Shown: piece by piece, positions 1 to 5,132 of the stretch
Position numbering within the stretch: the stretch's first letter is position 1
Layout: each line of letters starts with the position of its first letter
DNA from: a bacterium
GTDB taxonomy: Bacteria > UBP13 > UBA5359
Direction of reading: 5' to 3'
DNA length: 6,847 bases
Assembly: GCA_028699365.1 (NCBI GenBank)
Contig: JAQVUQ010000151.1
Coordinates: forward strand, 1 to 6,847
Notes under the pieces: generated by a model
What the model saw: the letters and a program-made list of their open reading frames with translations, nothing else
The model's database searches: none
What the model was told of the DNA's origin: nothing
Program-made: the position numbers and the translations under genes

Positions 1-825
1 ATCGCTATCATCGCTGCCGTCCAGGAATATATCGCGCTCCAGGCAGACCACACCCGCTCCGGCGGCGGCAGAGGAGGCTACGGAATCCGAGGCGGTCAAA
101 GAATCCAGAAAGAAAAGCCCTCTATCCGCCAGAATACGCATTACCGCCGTCATGGTGCCGGGATCGGCAGTAGCTTTGGATCCCATATGATTATTGACGC
201 CGATGGCTTCCGGCACGCTCTCAAGAGCTTCTTCCACCCGTTTCTCCACTTCACGATTTGTCATGGCCGTTTTGATAGTATTCTTCTCGAACCCCAGCGA
301 ACCGTTTTTGGGTTCCATCGGCAGATGCAGAAGTACATCTCTGCCTTGCCGTGCCGCCTGTCTGGAAACCGAACGGCTGTGAGGAAGACCGGGAAGGACG
401 GCAAAAGTCAAAGGGGCGTCCATTTCAAGAAACGGACGCCCATCGCTGTAACCGAAATCATCTATTACTATGGCGGCTATAGCCGATCCACGATCGGACG
501 GATGACGGCTCTCCTTTTTAACCGGTGGCTTCTTCCGCTCGGCATCGCCCTTGTCCTCTTTATCTTCAGAACGCTCTTTAGGAGACAGAAACGGAAAACG
601 TTCCTTGATCTCCTCTTTTATATTTATGTCGGGATGCCCTCTACGTTTTGACACGCCTTCTCTCTTTTCGGAAGAGCGCATATGGCCGACACGTCCGCTT
701 TCCTTCTTCGGTATCAGGCGCACACCCTCGTAATTGGCTCTGAAATATGAATAAGCGGCTATCAGCAGAACCAGGATGGCTATGGCCCTCCAGTTCACTG
801 ATCTGCGTCGTCTTCTACGACCCAA
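1..825 (-). CDS. Divergent polysaccharide deacetylase (DUF610/YibQ family), C-terminus cut by window edge
   Basis: This frame is open for 275 codons and runs off the left edge. The first residues are arginine-rich (MGRRRRRRS), followed by one membrane segment (about 12-28) and a charged Lys/Glu/Arg linker (about 38-113), so this is an anchored periplasmic protein. The catalytic domain starts near 114. VIDDFGY (120-126) carries the Asp pair typical of the family, LHLPME is at 166-171, NNHMGS at 211-216 and RDIFLD at 264-269, all conserved features of PF04748. By family length, roughly 50-60 residues are missing. The start is TTG at 825, because GGGGGA lies 8 nt upstream. The nearby ATG at 833 opens another frame that stops after 12 codons. 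It follows the CtpA gene by 27 nt and is probably co-transcribed. E. coli yibQ also sits next to envC. The substrate is unknown, and a peptidoglycan or glycan role is inference. Confidence 0.91.
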   Translation of the reverse strand, partial: MGRRRRRRSVNWRAIAILVLLIAAYSYFRANYEGVRLIPKKESGRVGHMRSSEKREGVSKRRGHPDINIKEEIKERFPFLSPKERSEDKEDKGDAERKKPPVKKESRHPSDRGSAIAAIVIDDFGYSDGRPFLEMDAPLTFAVLPGLPHSRSVSRQAARQGRDVLLHLPMEPKNGSLGFEKNTIKTAMTNREVEKRVEEALESVPEAIGVNNHMGSKATADPGTMTAVMRILADRGLFFLDSLTASDSVASSAAAGAGVVCLERDIFLDGSDDSD

Positions 826-833
826 AATGACAT

Positions 834-839
834 TCCCCC
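834..839 (-). promoter_or_regulatory. Ribosome binding site setting a TTG start for the deacetylase
   Basis: GGGGGA on the minus strand lies 8 nt before TTG at 825 and directly abuts the competing ATG at 833. Only the TTG has normal Shine-Dalgarno spacing, and only it opens the long deacetylase frame. Confidence 0.65.
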
Positions 840-852
840 AAAACTAAGGTTA

Positions 853-2100
853 TCAGCTTGCCTTCTTCAACGGGTTTACGGCCTTGAGCAGTTCCAGTGC
901 CTTATCCAGTTGAGCATCCTTGCCGTTCTTTACATCTTCTTCGGTCAGCTTTATCTCTATATCAGGGACTATCTTATCACGACTTACATCCCGCCCTTTG
1001 GGCGTCTGATACTTGGCCGTCGTTATGGTCAGACCCGAACCGTCGGGAAGCGGATAGACACTTTGAACGGATCCCTTGCCGAACGACTTGGTGCCGATGA
1101 CTTTACCACGCCCGGTATCCTGAATAGCGCCGGCAACTATTTCAGAGGCACTGGCACTACCCTCGTTGATAAGCACGACCAGCGGTATGCCTATCTGCTT
1201 GAAATCCAGCGTATCTATGACCTTGACGCTCTTCTTGCCGTCGTAATCCTCTATATACTCGGCCACTCGCTTGTCGCCGTTCTTCACTATGACATAGGCA
1301 TCTCTCTTTTTGCCGCGCTCCTTGATGGAAACCACCACGCCCTCGTCCATAAAATGAGCAGCAATTTCCACGGCCACATTCAACAATCCGCCGGGATCGT
1401 TGCGGAGATCCAGAACCATGGACTTCATGCCTTTTGCCTGCAGCTTCTCAATGGCCTCTTTAAGTTCGGGCTCGCTCTTTTCGTTGAAAACTTTCAGATA
1501 AGCATAACCGATATTGTCGTCCAGCATGCGATAATCTACGCTTTTCAACTGAATGATACTTCTTTTCAGAGTGAACTCCCTGGCTTCCTTCCAGCCGGAA
1601 CGCATTATCGTCATGGTTACACTCGTACCCGCCTTGCCGCGTATACGGTCAACAGCGGTCTTAAGGCCCATACCCTTGGTCTCCTTGCCGTCTATCACAA
1701 TGATCTGATCCCCGCTCTTAAGTCCGGCTTTATCCGCCGGGCTACCGGAAATAGGAGAGACTACCGTCAAAACATCATCGCGCAGACCTACGACCATACC
1801 CACGCCGTCGAAGTGACCCTCCTGATCTTCTCTCATCTCTTTGAACATATCAGGTTCCATAAACCTGGTATAAGGATCGTCCAACGCTTTAAGCATGCCT
1901 CCTATAGCCCCGTACATCAGCTTGGTATCGTCGGTCTTTTCGACGAAATTGTTCTGGACAAGATCTAAAACACGCCAGAAAGATTGCCAGGAAGTAAGAG
2001 CTCCATCGGCTCTTTCCAGTCTCAGACTGTGGCCGGCAATGAATGCGACAGCCATCAGCACAAGAATTACACCAATAAAACCTATCCTTTTAAGACGCAT
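853..2100 (-). CDS. ctpA: Carboxyl-terminal processing protease, S41 family (CtpA)
   Basis: This is a complete 415-residue periplasmic serine protease of the CtpA/Prc type. A basic N-terminus and hydrophobic stretch (about 6-24) form a signal peptide or anchor. A PDZ domain spans about 96-180, with the pattern SPADKAGLKSGD at 120-131. In the S41 core, DLRNDPGGLL is at 231-240, GSASASE at 314-320 and FGKGSVQ at 340-346. The predicted dyad is Ser317 and Lys342, with Gln346; the spacing of 25 and 29 residues equals that of E. coli Prc Ser430, Lys455 and Gln459. The segment of about 50 residues between VVVSI and PLVVL (256-306) is Lys-rich and looks longer than in compact homologues. The ATG is preceded by GAGAGG at 10 nt, and the gap to the M23 gene upstream is 24 nt. 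CTPs of this class degrade peptidoglycan hydrolases in several proteobacteria, which fits its neighbour. The physiological substrate here is inferred. Confidence 0.97.
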   Translation of the reverse strand: MRLKRIGFIGVILVLMAVAFIAGHSLRLERADGALTSWQSFWRVLDLVQNNFVEKTDDTKLMYGAIGGMLKALDDPYTRFMEPDMFKEMREDQEGHFDGVGMVVGLRDDVLTVVSPISGSPADKAGLKSGDQIIVIDGKETKGMGLKTAVDRIRGKAGTSVTMTIMRSGWKEAREFTLKRSIIQLKSVDYRMLDDNIGYAYLKVFNEKSEPELKEAIEKLQAKGMKSMVLDLRNDPGGLLNVAVEIAAHFMDEGVVVSIKERGKKRDAYVIVKNGDKRVAEYIEDYDGKKSVKVIDTLDFKQIGIPLVVLINEGSASASEIVAGAIQDTGRGKVIGTKSFGKGSVQSVYPLPDGSGLTITTAKYQTPKGRDVSRDKIVPDIEIKLTEEDVKNGKDAQLDKALELLKAVNPLKKAS

Positions 2101-2124
2101 GTGTTACGATCCTCTCATTTCAAA

Positions 2125-3267
2125 TTAGTAAGCACCTCTGGGGTTGACCGGGACTCCGTTGCGTCTAACTTCGAAATGAACGTGAGGCCCGGTACTGAAA
2201 CCGGTACTGCCGGCATAGGCAACCGTCTGCCCCTGACGAACTCTCTGTCCGGCATGAGCGGCAATCCGGGAATTGTGCGCATAGAGAGTGGACAGTCCTC
2301 CTCCGTGATCTATGATGACGACCTGACCATACCCGCCCCAACTGCCGGTGTGAATGACTTCTCCGGCCGCCGCCGCATGAACCGGTGTTCCCATAGGTAC
2401 GGCAATATCAATGCCGGTATGCAGACGCCTGGTTCTGAATATGGGATGCGTCCTGTAGCCGAACTCCGAGGTTATCCTGCCGTTGACAGGCAGAATAAAG
2501 CTTCCTTTCCAGACTACGGCGCTTCTGCGGCGCCCTCGCGGAGTATTCATCAGGCGCCGGAGCATTCTCTCCACCTGGTTGGAACTGATCTCCAGTTGAG
2601 CCAACTCCTGCTCGTATCTGGCACGCTGTGTTCTTATATCCTGCAGCGTGGCTCCCTCAGCCCAGGCCTGAGCCCGATAAACGCGTTCCTTCTGGCTCAC
2701 CTGCAGCTTGAGCCGGTCGACTTCCTGCTTTTTGGCTGCCACTTCCCTCTCGGTAGCCGCCAGCGCTTCCTTCTGCCTGACGAAATCCTTCAGAATGCTG
2801 AAATCCTGACGGGCCACCAGACGCAGAAAATTCAGACGATTCACAAACGAACCGAAGTCCCTGGCCCCAAAGAAAACCTCAATATAGGAAATACGGCCGT
2901 ACTTGTAAACACGGACCATGCGGTCCTCCAGGTCGCGACGGTGCCTCTCCGTCCGGACCCTGGCCTCCTGCAGTCTCATCTGTACGGCTGAAAGTTCCAT
3001 CTTCACCGTGGCCAGACGATCGCTTACCTGGTCCAGTTCATAACGGGTCTGCGACAGCGCTCCCCTGGTGCGATTGAGATCGGTCCTGGCCCGTCGTTCC
3101 TTCTTCTTGATATGGAAAAGCTTGTCCCGCTGCTGGCGCATAAGCTGCTGTATATGCTGCAACTTGCTTCTCTGTGATTTCAAGCTTGGGGCAGCATCGG
3201 ATGCCGAAGCCGACAGTATAATCAGCACCAGAATAATGGCCGCTATTCTTATTCGCATACCGTGCAT
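2125..3267 (-). CDS. EnvC-like murein hydrolase: signal peptide, coiled coil, LytM/M23 peptidase domain
   Basis: This 380-residue exported protein has a signal peptide (about 1-25, hydrophobic IRIAAIILVLIILSASA). Heptad-rich coiled coils (about 30-118 and 155-240) flank a less charged turn around YIEVFFGARDFGSF, the part that in EnvC/PcsB proteins meets FtsX. A C-terminal M23 domain follows (about 251-376). Zinc ligands His283 and Asp287 (HTGID) and His364 (HVH, 362-364), plus the catalytic histidines His331 (YAH) and His362, are all present, so it should cut peptidoglycan cross-links itself. E. coli EnvC lacks these residues and only activates amidases. The ATG at 3267 was chosen because GAGAGG lies 7 nt upstream. 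An in-frame TTG at 3282, overlapping the ftsX stop, would add five residues. Its place directly after ftsEX supports control by that complex at the division septum. Confidence 0.95.
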   Translation of the reverse strand: MHGMRIRIAAIILVLIILSASASDAAPSLKSQRSKLQHIQQLMRQQRDKLFHIKKKERRARTDLNRTRGALSQTRYELDQVSDRLATVKMELSAVQMRLQEARVRTERHRRDLEDRMVRVYKYGRISYIEVFFGARDFGSFVNRLNFLRLVARQDFSILKDFVRQKEALAATEREVAAKKQEVDRLKLQVSQKERVYRAQAWAEGATLQDIRTQRARYEQELAQLEISSNQVERMLRRLMNTPRGRRRSAVVWKGSFILPVNGRITSEFGYRTHPIFRTRRLHTGIDIAVPMGTPVHAAAAGEVIHTGSWGGYGQVVIIDHGGGLSTLYAHNSRIAAHAGQRVRQGQTVAYAGSTGFSTGPHVHFEVRRNGVPVNPRGAY

Positions 3268-3274
3268 GTCATCG

Positions 3275-3280
3275 CCTCTC
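3275..3280 (-). promoter_or_regulatory. Ribosome binding site choosing the ATG start of the M23 gene
   Basis: GAGAGG on the minus strand lies 7 nt before ATG at 3267. It overlaps the ftsX stop codon by two bases (3279-3280), which fits translational coupling, and it lies downstream of most of the alternative TTG at 3282, arguing against that TTG. Confidence 0.6.
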
Positions 3281-4172
3281 AAACCAGCACAGTTCTTAAG
3301 AATTTTCTAACCGAAGAAAAACTGCCGAAGGCGCCGACAAGCATACCTCCCGTTATCAGAGCGATGGAGATGTGCAACAGTGTCTGCTCATCGTAAGCCA
3401 GAGGAAAAATGAACGTCAGCGGCCAGTTATTAGCCAGCCAGGTATAGCCGGCTGCAGCAATGCCTACGGCCAGAAGCGATCCTACCAGGCCGTGAAATAT
3501 CCCTTCCATGATAAAAGGCCACTTTATGAACCAGTCGGTAGCACCCACCAGTTGCATGATCCTTATCTCTTTGCGCCGGGCAAACACCGTCAGCCTGATA
3601 GTGTTGGCTATAACGAAGGCTGTGACGATGCAGAGAATGATTATGGCCCCCAGCCCGCCTATCTGAACGATGCGCCGGATCAGATTCAAAGTGGTAACCA
3701 CATCTTCTCCGTAATGTATCTCGTCTATTGCAGGTTGCCCCTTGATGACGGAGGTAACCGAGGTGATTTTCGAGGTATCGGCCATCTCTATCTCCAGAGA
3801 AGCCGGCAAAGGAACCGTATCCACTATCTGACCCAGGTCGGCCTGGCCGGACATGTCCTGCTTGAGGCGTGCCCTGGCTTCATCCACGCTGACGTAATAT
3901 ACCTTGCGGACTCCGTCCAGACCTTCCACCATGCGCTTTAAAACATCGACTTCCCCGGCAGGGGCGCCTGCTTTCAGATAGACACATACCCTGGTCTTGG
4001 ACGACACTTCGTTTATGGTACTCTTCAGATTGAGGTTGAAAAGCAGAAAGGCACCCAGAACAAGCATGGACACGGTCACCGTTCCTATAGATGCCAGGGT
4101 CATCAGACCGTTATAGCGAAGATTGGAGGCCGTCTCGGATAAGAAATAGCCCAGACGTATTTTAGAGCTCAC
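3279..4172 (-). CDS. ftsX: Cell division ABC transporter-like permease FtsX
   Basis: FtsX is the inner-membrane partner of FtsE and couples cytoplasmic ATP hydrolysis to activation of periplasmic peptidoglycan hydrolases. The 297-residue protein shows the usual FtsX layout. There is a short cytoplasmic N-terminus, TM1 (about 23-46), a large extracytoplasmic loop (about 47-160) and TM2 (about 170-195). The conserved FARRKEIRIMQLVGAT segment follows (197-212), then TM3 (about 219-245) and TM4 (about 264-287). The length is like the short Gram-positive-type proteins and lacks the longer N-terminus of E. coli FtsX. The start is GTG at 4172, with AAGGGGG 9 nt upstream. It overlaps the ftsE end by 11 nt, so translation is probably coupled. 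An in-frame ATG at 4196 would add eight residues, and longer upstream extensions only read through the ftsE gene. The M23 gene that follows is its likely effector. Confidence 0.96.
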   Translation of the reverse strand: MSSKIRLGYFLSETASNLRYNGLMTLASIGTVTVSMLVLGAFLLFNLNLKSTINEVSSKTRVCVYLKAGAPAGEVDVLKRMVEGLDGVRKVYYVSVDEARARLKQDMSGQADLGQIVDTVPLPASLEIEMADTSKITSVTSVIKGQPAIDEIHYGEDVVTTLNLIRRIVQIGGLGAIIILCIVTAFVIANTIRLTVFARRKEIRIMQLVGATDWFIKWPFIMEGIFHGLVGSLLAVGIAAAGYTWLANNWPLTFIFPLAYDEQTLLHISIALITGGMLVGAFGSFSSVRKFLRTVLV

Positions 4173-4848
4173 AGACGTACGCCCCCTTATCTTCATCGCG
4201 AACCAGGCGTCCGTCCTGCAGAGCGACAACGCGCTTTCGCATTCTGTCCACGATATGTCTGTCATGGGTGGCCATTACTACGGTAGTTCCCTTGACGTTG
4301 ATGCGGGACAGCAATTGAACTATATCCCAGGAGGTGTCCGGGTCCAGATTGCCGGTGGGTTCATCCGCCACCAGAATGACCGGATTATTGACTACGGCCC
4401 GGGCGATACAGATACGCTGCTGTTCCCCGGCAGACAGCTCCGTCGGCAAGGCATCAGCCTTATGCAGCAAGCCGACGTTGTCCAGGACCTTGGCGACCTG
4501 ACGCTTGACCTCGGCCTTGCCGACGCCTATGACGTGCAGCGCAAAAGCTACGTTATCCCAGGCTGTACGTTGCGGCAGCAGCTTGAAGTCCTGGAAGACG
4601 ACGCCGACGCCGCGCCGCAGATAGGGTATCTGCCGGCGGGCCATCCCGGTTATCTCTTTTCCGGCCACGATTATTCTGCCGGCGGTACAGACCTCTTCCC
4701 TGTATATGAGCTTCAGAATAGTTGATTTACCGCTGCCCGTCGGCCCTACTATAAAGAGAAAATCTCCTTTTTCTATCTTAAGGTCCAGATCCCTCAGAGC
4801 GGTCACTCCATTGGGATGGACAACGGAAACCCCTTGAAAAGTTATCAA
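4162..4848 (-). CDS. ftsE: Cell division ATP-binding protein FtsE
   Basis: FtsE is the cytoplasmic ABC ATPase that drives FtsX. All nucleotide-binding motifs are present in 228 residues: Walker A GPTGSGKST (35-43), Q-loop Gln86 within VVFQDFKLL (typical of FtsE), signature LSAGEQQR (138-145), Walker B VILVADE (157-163) with catalytic Glu163, D-loop region GNLD (166-169) and H-loop His195. The length matches the family. It starts with TTG at 4848, preceded by GGGTGA at 6 nt; no upstream in-frame ATG is available. It is the first gene of the envelope operon and follows a gap of about 143 nt containing an inverted repeat, so transcription may start or be modulated there. The signature has LSAGE in place of the commoner LSGGE, a tolerated variant. 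Confidence 0.97.
   Translation of the reverse strand: MITFQGVSVVHPNGVTALRDLDLKIEKGDFLFIVGPTGSGKSTILKLIYREEVCTAGRIIVAGKEITGMARRQIPYLRRGVGVVFQDFKLLPQRTAWDNVAFALHVIGVGKAEVKRQVAKVLDNVGLLHKADALPTELSAGEQQRICIARAVVNNPVILVADEPTGNLDPDTSWDIVQLLSRINVKGTTVVMATHDRHIVDRMRKRVVALQDGRLVRDEDKGAYVCEL
4182..4188 (-). promoter_or_regulatory. Ribosome binding site setting the GTG start of ftsX inside ftsE
   Basis: AAGGGGG on the minus strand lies within the last codons of ftsE, 9 nt before GTG at 4172. It supports that start over the ATG at 4196, which lies upstream of it. Confidence 0.6.
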
Positions 4849-4854
4849 TTAAAA

Positions 4855-4860
4855 TCACCC
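4855..4860 (-). promoter_or_regulatory. Ribosome binding site for the TTG start of ftsE
   Basis: GGGTGA on the minus strand, with a 6-nt spacer to TTG at 4848. It is a moderate match to the Shine-Dalgarno consensus and decides the start, since no ATG or GTG is available in frame. Confidence 0.5.
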
Positions 4861-4872
4861 ATCTCAAATGCG

Positions 4873-4942
4873 GAATGCAGGTTTCGGAAGGCGGAACAGT
4901 CCAAGCCTGTAATTCTGACTTCCGGGTCCTGCACCTGCATTC
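4873..4942. repeat. 70-bp interrupted inverted repeat upstream of ftsE
   Basis: The outer arms GAATGCAGGT (4873-4882) and ACCTGCATTC (4933-4942) are perfect 10-bp complements. Inside them, CGGAAG (4885-4890) pairs with CTTCCG (4919-4924), and a small ACAG/CTGT pair (4896-4899 and 4907-4910) could close the centre. The asymmetric internal loops are 2 nt on one side and 8 nt on the other. Neither strand has a T-run directly after the stem, so it is not a standard intrinsic terminator. It could be an mRNA processing or attenuating structure in the ftsE leader, a protein-binding site, or a REP-like palindromic element. No second copy is seen in the window. Confidence 0.6.
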
Positions 4943-4986
4943 AAGTACTTAATTTCTATATTTACGTATTCAGCCTTCAGTTTGTT

Positions 4987-5000
4987 CCATTCTAGAATGG
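4987..5000. repeat. 14-bp perfect palindrome over the lipoprotein stop codon
   Basis: CCATTCTAGAATGG is self-complementary over its full length and contains the TAG stop of the tiny lipoprotein gene. It has no loop, so it is more likely a coincidence or a dimeric protein site than an RNA hairpin. Confidence 0.35.
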
Positions 5001-5117
5001 CGGTAATGGCGGCGATACGGGAGGAGTTCCTCCACCGCCTCCGCCACAGCCGGCTAACAGAAGAAACATGACTAAAGCCAGGACGACCAACTGCCAATAA
5101 TTTATCCATCTCTTCAT
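4992..5117 (-). CDS. Tiny lipoprotein with Gly- and Pro-rich mature part
   Basis: This 41-codon gene is too short for usual gene calling. The protein has MKRW, a hydrophobic stretch (about 10-22) and the lipobox LAGC with the lipidated cysteine at position 24. The mature part is only 18 residues: Cys, six glycines, then TPPVSPPLPPF. The residue after Cys is Gly, so by the enterobacterial Lol rule it would go to the outer membrane. ATG at 5117 has a near-perfect GAGGTGA 8 nt upstream, and this site contains the stop codon of the S8 protease gene, indicating coupled translation. The function is unknown. It may be a genuine small envelope peptide or the front of a longer lipoprotein whose remainder is in the -1 frame (open down to 4864). 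The overlapping frame starting at 5109 has no good ribosome site and no sensible N-terminus. Confidence 0.7.
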   Translation of the reverse strand: MKRWINYWQLVVLALVMFLLLAGCGGGGGGTPPVSPPLPPF

Positions 5118-5125
5118 GAATCGTT

Positions 5126-5132
5126 TCACCTC
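5126..5132 (-). promoter_or_regulatory. Strong ribosome binding site for the tiny lipoprotein
   Basis: GAGGTGA on the minus strand lies 8 nt before ATG at 5117. Its last three bases are the TGA stop of the S8 protease gene. This is the main evidence that the 41-codon frame is translated. Confidence 0.65.

Noticed and set aside
187-651. Plus-strand open frame of 154 codons near the left edge
   Set aside because: It is antisense to the deacetylase gene, which has clear family motifs in an uninterrupted minus-strand frame.
795-833. ATG at 833 as the start of the leftmost gene
   Set aside because: Its frame ends in TGA after 12 codons and it abuts the G-run with no spacer. The TTG eight bases downstream opens the deacetylase frame.
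910-1968. Plus-strand open frame of 352 codons
   Set aside because: It is fully antisense to ctpA, whose S41 motifs are unambiguous. The translation shows no recognisable domain and there is no ribosome site; it is a codon-bias shadow.
1984-2991. Plus-strand open frame of 335 codons
   Set aside because: It lies antisense to the end of the M23 gene and the start of ctpA, with a low-complexity, unrecognisable product. It is explained by the coding strand.
4173-4265. N-terminal extension of ftsX up to position 4265
   Set aside because: The extension reads through ftsE coding sequence and does not resemble FtsX. A good ribosome site points to GTG at 4172.
4873-4942. Rho-independent terminator between the lipoprotein and ftsE
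   Set aside because: The loop is large and no T-run follows the stem on either strand, so it was kept only as an inverted repeat.
4943-4991. Sigma-70-type promoter for ftsE in the AT-rich leader
   Set aside because: A TATAGA-like hexamer exists around 4960-4970 on the minus strand, but no acceptable -35 box lies at the right distance, so I do not call it.
4864-5109. Minus-strand 81-codon frame as a stand-alone gene
   Set aside because: Its ATG lies inside the lipoprotein gene with no good ribosome site and its first half is a shadow of the lipoprotein. Only its second half is kept, as a possible frameshifted tail.
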